DNA from: Magnetospirillum sp. 15-1
GTDB lineage: Bacteria > Pseudomonadota > Alphaproteobacteria > Rhodospirillales > Magnetospirillaceae
Assembly (NCBI RefSeq): GCF_900184795.1
Contig: NZ_FXXN01000013.1
Span: 48-64,047, forward strand
DNA: 64,000 nt
Direction of reading: 5' to 3'
The notes beneath the pieces are model-generated. The model did no database searches, was not told the DNA's origin, and was given only the letters and a program-made list of their open reading frames with translations. Below, piece by piece: positions 35,284 through 42,508 of this stretch (positions are counted from its first letter, which is position 1; each line of letters starts with the position of its first letter). The position numbers and the translations under genes were made by a program.

Positions 35284-36632
35284 GGGTGCGCTGCCTCGGT
35301 CGCGGTGTCGGAGATAATGTCGATGCCCAGCATGGGAAGCCCGATCAGGCCGCGCGCCACATGGGTGTGCGAGACGCGGAAGAACAGGGCTTCGTCGATC
35401 CAGTGATGCTGAACGTGAACTTGCTGGGTGCCATCGGCGATGGCGGCCAGCACCGCGTAATCGCCGGCCGCCAGATAGGGCATCTGAAAGCGGAAACGGG
35501 CCTTGAATATTTGTCCGGCCCGTTGGCGCGCCGGAGTGTCGCGGTAAACCATATAGGTGTTGTCGCCGAACAGGGGCTGGCCCAGGCGGTCCTTGATATA
35601 GAAGCCGACGATGGGGCTTTCCAGGTCGCGTTCCGCCCGGCAGGTGACCTCAAGCGCCAGGGTTTCGCCGCCATGCAGAAGGCTGGGGCGGTTGCCATCG
35701 GTGTCGAGCAGGCCGACATGTTCGATGGTGGCGCCGCGCTGTCCGAACCACGGGGCGTCGGGGTCGAAATCGAACACTTCGATGCGGGTCGGCACCTGTG
35801 ATCCGCGCAGGCTTTCGGCGCGAAAATCCTGCTGGGCCTCCGCCGGAGGCAACTGCTTGCGGTGGCCGCCGATATGGAAGCGGGCGCTGTCATCCAGTTC
35901 GTTGGTCAGCGATGCCTGATATTGATGGCATACGTCCTTGGCATCGCCCCAGGCGCGCACGCTGCCGCAATCGATCCACAGTGCCTTGTTGCATAAGTTC
36001 AGCACCGCGTTCACGTCGTGGGACACGAACAGCAAGGTGTGCTGTTGGCGGAATTTGTGGATGAAACGCATGCATTTCTGTACGAAGGCGGCGTCCCCCA
36101 CCGACAATACTTCATCGATGATCAGGATATCGGCGTCCACGTGGGCCGAGATGGCGAAGGCCAACCGGGCGTGCATGCCGCTGGAATAGGTGCGCACCGG
36201 CTGGTCGATAAAGTCGCCGATGCCGGCGAATTCGATGATGGCCGGGGTGCGTTCCTTTACTTGGGCATTGGTCAGTCCCAGCACCGAGGCGGCCAAGCCG
36301 ATGTTCTCGCGTCCGGTGAATTCGGGGTTGAAGCCGGCGCCCAGACGCAGCATGGCGGCGATGTGGCCGTTGATCTCCACCTCGCCCGTGGTGGGGGTCA
36401 GCAGGCCGGCGATGATTTGAAGCAGGGTGGATTTCCCCGACCCGTTGCGCCCGATGATCCCCACCGCATCGCCCCGTCGGACCTCGATATCCACACCCTC
36501 CAGTGCCCAGTATTCCTTGAAATAGCGACGTCGCCCCCTGACCAGCATTTGCTTCAGACGTGCAAAGGGATTGGGGAAGATGGCATAGCACTTTCCCAAA
36601 TTCTTGCCGGAAATAACGATCTCGGAGGTCAT
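35280..36632 (-). CDS. wzt: Polysaccharide ABC transporter ATP-binding protein with Wzt C-terminal domain
   Basis: 450 residues. The ATPase (residues about 1-240) shows Walker A GRNGSGKST, signature SSGMHARLAF, Walker B ILIIDEVLSVGD and the switch HDV. The C-terminal about 170 residues are a beta-sandwich of the Wzt-C type, which in O9a-like systems recognises the modified end of the glycan. The adjacent giant enzyme with a capping methyltransferase fits that scheme. The ATG at 36632 overlaps the asnB stop (ATGA), which decides the start over one at 36650; its own stop overlaps the next start. It partners the permease at 38605-39447. Confidence 0.92.
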   Translation of the reverse strand: MTSEIVISGKNLGKCYAIFPNPFARLKQMLVRGRRRYFKEYWALEGVDIEVRRGDAVGIIGRNGSGKSTLLQIIAGLLTPTTGEVEINGHIAAMLRLGAGFNPEFTGRENIGLAASVLGLTNAQVKERTPAIIEFAGIGDFIDQPVRTYSSGMHARLAFAISAHVDADILIIDEVLSVGDAAFVQKCMRFIHKFRQQHTLLFVSHDVNAVLNLCNKALWIDCGSVRAWGDAKDVCHQYQASLTNELDDSARFHIGGHRKQLPPAEAQQDFRAESLRGSQVPTRIEVFDFDPDAPWFGQRGATIEHVGLLDTDGNRPSLLHGGETLALEVTCRAERDLESPIVGFYIKDRLGQPLFGDNTYMVYRDTPARQRAGQIFKARFRFQMPYLAAGDYAVLAAIADGTQQVHVQHHWIDEALFFRVSHTHVARGLIGLPMLGIDIISDTATEAAHP

Positions 36633-38593
36633 GAAGGTTGGGCTCTGCAATCGGGTGACGCTTGGTTTAGTAGGGGCACCGGGGTATTGGCAACGGTGGC
36701 CGGGTGGCGGACTTCTTCAAGCCACAGGCCCAGGCAGGTCAGACCGAACAACCGCAGGCCGTTGTCGCGGCGCCCGGAATGGTGGTCGGCCCACAGCCGG
36801 TCCACTGCCTCGGGGCGGACCCACTGACCCAAGACGGCGCCATGGGTAATATCCGCCGACAATTCCTTCAGCCCACCCAGCAGCCAATGGGACACCGGCG
36901 CGTTGAAGCCTTCCTTGCGTTGATCCAGCGTCGCATCGGGCAGGCGGCCACGCTGGCTTTCCTTGAGCAAATGCTTTTTGCGGAACCCCTTCATCTTCCA
37001 TTCCACCGGCAGCGACGCGGCGAATTCTACCAATCGGTGGTCAAGGAAGGGGGCACGGGATTCTAGCGCATGGGCCATGGTGGCGCGGTCCACTTTGACC
37101 AGGATGTCCTCGGGCAGCCAGGTCTTGATGTCCACATACATGGCGCGGTCCAGGTAATGGCAACCGGCCAGTTCGTCCGCATGGGCGGCGAATCCGTCAT
37201 AGGGATTGTCGGCCAGCACGGCTTGGCTGCGGTCGGCGGCGATCAGGGCGGCCTTCTCGTCATCGTCGAAAATGCCGCGCCAGAAATAATGCGCCTGATC
37301 GGGCGGCAAGGCGTGGCCCTTGAGGAAACGGCGAAGCTTGTAGTCCAGGCTGACCTTGCCCAGGCTGGGCCGCCACAGCCGGTCCATCATGCGCAGTGCG
37401 GTGCGGCTGAACATGGCGGGAACCCAGCCGCTCAAATGGCGGATGCGGTCGGCGGCATAGGTTTCATAGCCCGCCAGGATTTCGTCGCCGCCGTCGCCGG
37501 ACAGGGCCACGGTCACCTTTTCGCGGGCGAAGGCGGCCAGATAGTAGATCGGGATCAGCGAGGAATCGGCCATGGGCTCGTCGCCGAAATGGACGATGCG
37601 CTGCAGGTCGCGGGCCATGTCCACATCCACGATGCGGTCGTGGTGGGATACGCCCAGCGTGGCGGCCATGGCGCGGGCCTTGGGAACCTCGCTGAAACTG
37701 GCTTCGGAAAAGCCGATGCTGAAGGTGTGGACCAGATCGGCCCGGTTGTGGCGCGCCATGGCGGCGACGATACTGGACGAATCGATGCCGCCCGACAGGA
37801 AAGCCCCCAATGGCACATCCGAGACCATGCGCAACCGCACGGAATCGTCCAGCAGGGCCAGCAATTCCTCGGTGGCGCGCCGCTCGCTGGTATGACGGCC
37901 CTTGTCGCGGAAATGGGCGGCCAGATCCCAATAGCGGAAGATGCGCGGGGCGGTTCCTGCTTCCACCACCATGTAATGGGCGGGCGGCAGCTTGGAAACG
38001 CCGGCCAGCAGGCAGGAATCGGTGAGCGTGTAATTCAACGACAGGAACTGGCCCAGGGCACGCGGGTCCACCTGGGCGCCCACAGCCGGGTGTGCCCGTA
38101 GCGCCTTGATCTCGGAGGCGAAGACCAGACCGCCCTGGCCATCGCTGGTGTAGAATAGCGGCTTTTCCCCCAGCCGGTCGCGGGCCAGCACCAGCCGCCG
38201 GTGCTGCGCATCCCACAGGGCGAAGGCGAACATGCCGTTCAGGTGTTCCAGGAAGTCCAAATCCCATTGCCGATAGGCGGCCAGTAGCACCTCGGTGTCG
38301 CTCTGGGTGCGGAAGGTGTGTCCCAGCACCGCCAGACGGTCGCGCAATTCACGGAAATTATAGATTTCGCCATTGAACGCGATGGTCAGCCGCCCGTCGC
38401 TGTCGGTCATGGGTTGATTGGCGGCGTCTGAGAGGTCGATGACCGACAGCCGGCGATGGCCCAGAACCACGGGTCCCAGGGACGCGACTGCGCCCGCATT
38501 GGGACCGCGATGGATGATGCGGTCGTTCATGGCCGCAACAATCTCAGGGGCGGGCGGGTGGCCCCACGATAACCAGCCGGTGATGCCGCACAT
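36629..38593 (-). CDS. Asparagine synthase (glutamine-hydrolysing) family amidotransferase
   Basis: 654 residues. Catalytic Cys2 (MCGITGW) and the class II glutaminase segments RGPNAG, RLSVIDLS and FNGEIYNFREL are intact. The synthetase half carries the pyrophosphate loop FLSGGIDSSSIVAA (about residue 265) and the GDGGDEILAGY motif. AsnB itself makes asparagine, but copies inside O-antigen clusters can amidate uronic acids. Sitting between permease and ATPase genes of one exporter, with 11 bp to the permease stop and an ATGA overlap to wzt, this copy more probably amidates a polysaccharide component. Substrate is inferred only from context. Confidence 0.88.
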   Translation of the reverse strand: MCGITGWLSWGHPPAPEIVAAMNDRIIHRGPNAGAVASLGPVVLGHRRLSVIDLSDAANQPMTDSDGRLTIAFNGEIYNFRELRDRLAVLGHTFRTQSDTEVLLAAYRQWDLDFLEHLNGMFAFALWDAQHRRLVLARDRLGEKPLFYTSDGQGGLVFASEIKALRAHPAVGAQVDPRALGQFLSLNYTLTDSCLLAGVSKLPPAHYMVVEAGTAPRIFRYWDLAAHFRDKGRHTSERRATEELLALLDDSVRLRMVSDVPLGAFLSGGIDSSSIVAAMARHNRADLVHTFSIGFSEASFSEVPKARAMAATLGVSHHDRIVDVDMARDLQRIVHFGDEPMADSSLIPIYYLAAFAREKVTVALSGDGGDEILAGYETYAADRIRHLSGWVPAMFSRTALRMMDRLWRPSLGKVSLDYKLRRFLKGHALPPDQAHYFWRGIFDDDEKAALIAADRSQAVLADNPYDGFAAHADELAGCHYLDRAMYVDIKTWLPEDILVKVDRATMAHALESRAPFLDHRLVEFAASLPVEWKMKGFRKKHLLKESQRGRLPDATLDQRKEGFNAPVSHWLLGGLKELSADITHGAVLGQWVRPEAVDRLWADHHSGRRDNGLRLFGLTCLGLWLEEVRHPATVANTPVPLLNQASPDCRAQPS

Positions 38594-38604
38594 GGCTCAG
38601 ATCC

Positions 38605-39447
38605 TCACATGACGTCGGCGAAGCCGCGGCGAGTGTTCTGGAACCACAGTAATCCCCCCCACGCCACCAGCCATGCGACGACTGTATAGATGGCCAGTCC
38701 CACGAAGTCGGGCCGCTGACCGAACAGGAAAGCGGCGCGCGCCTGCTCGATGGGGAAGGTCGCGGGGTTCAGGTAGATCAGGCCCTGCAAGCGGGGCGGC
38801 AGCGCGGTAATGGGATAGAATACCGGCGACACGAACAGCAGCATGGTGGTGAAAAAGGTCACCACCTGACCGATGTCGCGCAAGAACACGCCCATGGATG
38901 CCAGCAGCCAGCCCCCGCCGACCACCATCAACAGCATGGGGGCCAGCAGCACCGGCAGCCACAATGCGGTCAACGGTAGTGCGCCCCGCGTCAGCAGATG
39001 GGCGGCAGTCAGCGCCACCAGGGCGAAGCCGGCGTTGGCGATCGCCACGCAAATCTGCACCCAGGGCAATATCTCGATGGGAAAGACCACATTTTTTACG
39101 TAGGTCTGGTTGTTCAGCAGCAGGGTTGGCGCCCGCGTCAGGCACTCGGTGACCATGGAGACCACGATGATGCCCACATACAGCACCATGGCGAAGGCCG
39201 GGCGGTCGGGAATGTCCACCTCCCACCGCGCGTGAAATACTACGGTGAAGACGAAGGTGTAGATGGCCAGCATGATGATCGGGGTCAGCAAAGACCATAG
39301 CATTCCCAAAAGCGAGCTTCGATGCTGCTCTTCAATCTGGCGTCGGGCCAGCCGGACGATCAGACGGAAATGGCGGATAAGCACCAGGGCAACTTCTTGC
39401 GGTGGTGAGTGGTGCCACTTTCTATCCTTGGCTGAGTGCCGAACCAT
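38605..39447 (-). CDS. wzm: Polysaccharide ABC transporter permease
   Basis: 280 residues with six hydrophobic segments. The cytoplasmic N-terminus (LARRQIEEQHRSSLLGMLW) is the coupling region of ABC-2-type exporters such as Wzm, KpsM and TagG. It forms the channel through which the polyprenyl-linked polymer crosses the inner membrane, working with the ATPase at 35280-36632. It is the first gene of the operon wzm-asnB-wzt-giant transferase. The ATG at 39447 is the longest; the conserved part begins about 25 residues later, so a shorter start is possible. Confidence 0.9.
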   Translation of the reverse strand: MVRHSAKDRKWHHSPPQEVALVLIRHFRLIVRLARRQIEEQHRSSLLGMLWSLLTPIIMLAIYTFVFTVVFHARWEVDIPDRPAFAMVLYVGIIVVSMVTECLTRAPTLLLNNQTYVKNVVFPIEILPWVQICVAIANAGFALVALTAAHLLTRGALPLTALWLPVLLAPMLLMVVGGGWLLASMGVFLRDIGQVVTFFTTMLLFVSPVFYPITALPPRLQGLIYLNPATFPIEQARAAFLFGQRPDFVGLAIYTVVAWLVAWGGLLWFQNTRRGFADVM

Positions 39448-39630
39448 TTTATCAGAAATCCGCTTGTTGCAGGTGAGCGGATGTTATCCGCCCCACGGCT
39501 TCGCTTCAACTGCAATGAAACCCGGCGGATACGTCCGAAAAATTGTTCTGCCACGGGTTAAGGGGGGGGCAGGAACTTGGAGGCATGTTATCCGTGCCGA
39601 TCTTTATTCTAGGCTGTAGTGACAATTTAA

Positions 39631-40246
39631 TTATCTGAGCCAGAACATGATGCTGGCGAGCTTGATGAAGCCCAAGAAGTTGGCGGCGATCTTGTCGTAG
39701 CGAGTTGCGATGCGCCGCCACTGCTTGAGCTTTGCGAAGAAGCCTTCAATGCCCCAGCGGTGTTTGTAGGCGATCCGATCATAGGCGTGCTGGTAGTTGC
39801 GATGGCGGCGGGGTGGAATAACCGGCTCGCCACCTTGGTCGAGGATGAGGTCATGGAGGCTGTCCGCGTCATAGGCGCGGTCGGCGAGGACTTGGCCCGC
39901 CTTCAATCCTCGGATCAGGTCGCAGGCAGGGGCCATGTCGTTTTGCTGGCCGGGGCCAAGCTCGAAGCGCACAGGCAGTCCGAGCGCATCGACTACGGCG
40001 TGGAGCTTTGTTCCGAATCCGCCTCGGGAGCGCCCGAGAGCCTGGGCCCCCTTTTTTGCCGCGCCCCGGCTGCTTGCGCGTTGGCTCGGATGACCGTCGC
40101 ATCGATCATCAGCCATTCAAGGTCCGGATTGACCGAAACAGCCTCAAATATCCGGTCGAACACCCCTTGCTCGATCCAACGGTAATAGCGCCGCTTTACC
40201 GTGTCATACGGCCCGAACCGCTCGGGAAGATCTCGCCATCGCCCAA
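39631..40246 (-). pseudogene. IS5-family transposase remnant, 5' part missing
   Basis: On the minus strand, one frame encodes RWRDLPERFGPYDTVKRRYY to MIDATVIRANAQA (first catalytic Asp). After a G/A-rich shift site, a second frame (to the stop at 39631) encodes VLADRAYDADSLHDL (second Asp) and KHRWGIEGFFAKLKQ (Glu). The N-terminal 40 or so residues of OrfA and the terminal repeat on that side are absent: at about 40246 the sequence changes into an unrelated reading frame. The left end near 39610-39625 may keep one terminal repeat. The copy differs from the one at 767-1620 and must be immobile on its own. Confidence 0.82.
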
Positions 40247-40462
40247 CCGTGCCACCAATGGGGCTTGTTGTTCTGAGGGCGTAAGACGAAGCAGCCGTCA
40301 GCCGAGTTGAACTCTAACTCCATCCAGCTTTCGCGCGCCTCCTCGATACCGCCCTGGACTATGGTCCATTCCCGGTCAAAATCGGCCGCTTCGATCGGAA
40401 GCGGAAGGAGGAACACGCCGGACTTGTCGGCGGCGGTGTAGAGATTGGAAGACGCAACCTGT
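40247..40462 (-). pseudogene. Fragment of an unrecognised gene
   Basis: A minus-strand frame reads SNLYTAADKSGVFLLPLPIE and continues through DREWTIVQGGIEEARESW and LEFNSADGCFVLRPQNNKPH, then runs straight into the IS5 remnant in a different frame. The composition looks like real protein, but there is no start at its head, and it is cut at both ends. I do not recognise the family. Confidence 0.45.
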
Positions 40463-40493
40463 CCTCCCTGTGTCCTGGCCGTGCGTCGTCAGC

Positions 40494-40580
40494 ATCGTTC
40501 AGGGAAGCCGGTTGTGTGAACCTGAACATGCCGTTGTCGAGGAAGCGAGCATCCTTGACGTACTTGGACAGCAGTTCCAT
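40494..40580 (-). pseudogene. 5' fragment of a DUF2971-like gene
   Basis: The ATG at 40580, with GAGGT upstream, opens MELLSKYVKDARFLDNGMFR followed by FTQPASLND. That matches the opening of DUF2971 proteins (KY...L.NG.lRFT.P..LNDPFE), which often occur in phage or defence islands. After LND the family pattern is lost at once, although the frame stays open to 40359. The rest of the gene is gone, so this is a remnant at the island junction. Confidence 0.55.
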
Positions 40581-40704
40581 GTCTGACCTCGTTGCTTCCT
40601 TTAAATCGAGTTTAACAGGATAGCCGTAACGTACCATGACCGTTGCGCAGGAGAGGGGTTCCTGGGAAGCACCGGGGAGCAAAATGGGGGATAGCGGGGG
40701 ACTG

Positions 40705-40740
40705 AAAAAGCAGAAGGCCCGGTCTTTCGACCGGGCCTTC
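40705..40740 (-). terminator. Rho-independent terminator downstream of tRNA-Lys
   Basis: A perfect 12-bp stem (gaaggcccggtc and gaccgggccttc, loop tttc, 40713-40740) is followed on the minus strand by a CTTTTT tract (from the AAAAAG at 40705-40710). It ends the tRNA-Lys transcript. Confidence 0.9.
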
Positions 40741-40768
40741 GCTAAGGCGTTGAGGCGCCTAGTAAATT

Positions 40769-40844
40769 TGGTGGGCGCAGTAGGACTCGAACCTACGGCC
40801 AGCTGATTAAGAGTCAGCTGCTCTACCAACTGAGCTATACGCCC
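40769..40844 (-). tRNA. tRNA-Lys (anticodon CTT)
   Basis: The reverse complement folds as a cloverleaf. The acceptor stem GGGCGTA pairs with TGCGCCC, the D arm contains AGCTCAGTTGGTAGAGC, and the anticodon stem GCTGA/TCAGC encloses loop CTCTTAA (anticodon CTT, reading AAG). The T arm contains GGTTCGAGTCC, with discriminator A and an encoded CCA. It is 76 nt including CCA. Its 3' end faces the mosaic region and the polysaccharide island, so it is a candidate integration site. Confidence 0.97.
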
Positions 40845-41017
40845 TCAGTGTCTCCGGTTTCGGCCGCAGCCCCCGCCGGAGGGCCGCTTTATAGGTCGAA
40901 CGACGGACCTGCGCAAGCGGAAAATTCACTTCCTCGCGCACTCTTTGCAACGGCGCGTTCCAGGCGTAAAACCATTCCCGCAATATCACATCCCGAAAGG
41001 GGAGAGGGAACGCCGTC

Positions 41018-42376
41018 ATGACCGAGAGCACCAAGTACCTGCTGTCCGAGGACCGCCTGCCCAAGGCCTGGTACAACCTCAATGCCGACTTGGCCGTGCC
41101 GGCCCCGCCGCCCTTGCATCCCGGCACCGGCCAGCCCATCGGTCCCGACGATCTGGCGCCCATCTTCCCCATGGCGGTGATCGCTCAGGAAGTAACGCAG
41201 GAACGCTGGGTGGAGATTCCCGAGCCGGTGCGCGAAGTCTATCGCCTGTGGCGCCCGGCGCCCTTGATCCGGGCGCGGCGCCTGGAGAAGGCGCTGGGGA
41301 CGCCGGCCAGGATCTATTTCAAGTACGAGGGCGTCAGCCCGGCCGGCAGCCACAAGCCCAACACCTCGGTGCCCCAGGCCTTCTACAACAAGCAGGAGGG
41401 CGTCAAGCGCCTTGCCACCGAGACCGGCGCCGGCCAGTGGGGCTCGTCGCTGGCCTTCGCCGGCTCGCTGTTCGGCCTGGAGGTCGAGGTGTTCATGGTC
41501 AAGGTCTCCTACGAGCAGAAGCCCTATCGCCGGGCGCTGATGGAGACCTATGGCGCCAAGTGCATCGCCAGCCCGTCCAACCTGACCCATGCCGGGCGGT
41601 CCATCCTGGAGAAGGACCCCAATTCCAACGGCTCGCTGGGCATCGCCATCTCCGAGGCGGTGGAAGTGGCGGCCAGCCGCGACGACACCAAGTACGCGCT
41701 GGGCAGCGTCTTGAACCACGTCTGCCTGCACCAGACCATCATCGGCGAGGAAGCCATGATGCAGATGGAGATGGCCGACGATCATCCTGATGTGGTCATC
41801 GCCTGCACCGGCGGCGGCTCCAATTTCGCCGGGCTGGCCTTCCCCTATATCCGCGAGAACCTCAAGGGCGGCAAGACCCGCGTCATCGGCGTCGAGCCCG
41901 CCTCGTGCCCGACGCTGACCAAGGGCCTTTATGCCTATGATTTCGGCGATACCGGCAAGCTGACCCCGCTGGTTAAGATGCACACGCTGGGCGCCACCTT
42001 CATGCCGCCGGGCTCGCATGCCGGCGGCCTGCGCTACCACGGCATGGCCCCCATGGTCAGCCACGTCAAGGAACTGGGCCTGATGGAGGCGCGCGCCTAT
42101 CACCAGACCGAGTGCTTCGCGGCGGCCGTGCAGTTCGCCCGCGCCGAGGGCATCGTGCCGGCCCCGGAATCCTCGCACGCGGTGAAGGGCGCCATCGACG
42201 AGGCGCTGCGTTGCAAGGCGGAGGGCAAGGCCGAGACCATCCTGTTCAACCTGTCGGGTCATGGCCATTTCGACATGCAGGCCTATACCGACTTCTTCGC
42301 CGGCAAGCTGAAGGACAACACCTACGCCCAGGCCGATCTGGAAGCGGCCCTGGCGGAACTGCCCAACGTGGGGTGA
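41018..42376 (+). CDS. Tryptophan synthase beta-like protein, TrpB2 type
   Basis: 452 residues, longer than canonical TrpB (about 400). The PLP-lysine segment is VSPAGSHKPNTS, with the extra residues around it that mark the TrpB2 group, and the phosphate-binding CTGGGSNFAGLAFPY is present. TrpB2 enzymes can use serine plus indole and often act without TrpA, salvaging free indole. No trpA lies nearby. The ATG at 41018 is preceded by AAAGGGGAGAGGG, a strong ribosome site. The gene stands alone between tRNA-Lys (divergent) and the convergent AsmA operon. Confidence 0.9.
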   Translation: MTESTKYLLSEDRLPKAWYNLNADLAVPAPPPLHPGTGQPIGPDDLAPIFPMAVIAQEVTQERWVEIPEPVREVYRLWRPAPLIRARRLEKALGTPARIYFKYEGVSPAGSHKPNTSVPQAFYNKQEGVKRLATETGAGQWGSSLAFAGSLFGLEVEVFMVKVSYEQKPYRRALMETYGAKCIASPSNLTHAGRSILEKDPNSNGSLGIAISEAVEVAASRDDTKYALGSVLNHVCLHQTIIGEEAMMQMEMADDHPDVVIACTGGGSNFAGLAFPYIRENLKGGKTRVIGVEPASCPTLTKGLYAYDFGDTGKLTPLVKMHTLGATFMPPGSHAGGLRYHGMAPMVSHVKELGLMEARAYHQTECFAAAVQFARAEGIVPAPESSHAVKGAIDEALRCKAEGKAETILFNLSGHGHFDMQAYTDFFAGKLKDNTYAQADLEAALAELPNVG

Positions 42377-42508
42377 TTCCCATTCATCGGGCTATCGCCC
42401 GAACCCATTTGAGGCGATGCCCCAAACCCCCCTTTGATTTCATGAATGGGGTTTGGGGCCCTCGGCCCCAAGCGGGTGTGGGCGGCAGCCCATTGGAGAG
42501 GGTTGAAA
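42377..42508. other. Intergenic hairpin region between convergent genes
   Basis: No gene. A long imperfect hairpin is formed by ccccaaacccc (42420-42430) and ggggtttgggg (42448-42458); a second pair, cccattcat (42379-42387) and atgaatggg (42442-42450), can fold over it. There is no clear T tract, so whether it terminates transcription is uncertain. Confidence 0.5.

Noticed and set aside
41018-42376. Canonical tryptophan synthase beta with a nearby trpA
   Set aside because: The PLP region and length mark TrpB2, and no trpA or other trp gene is adjacent.
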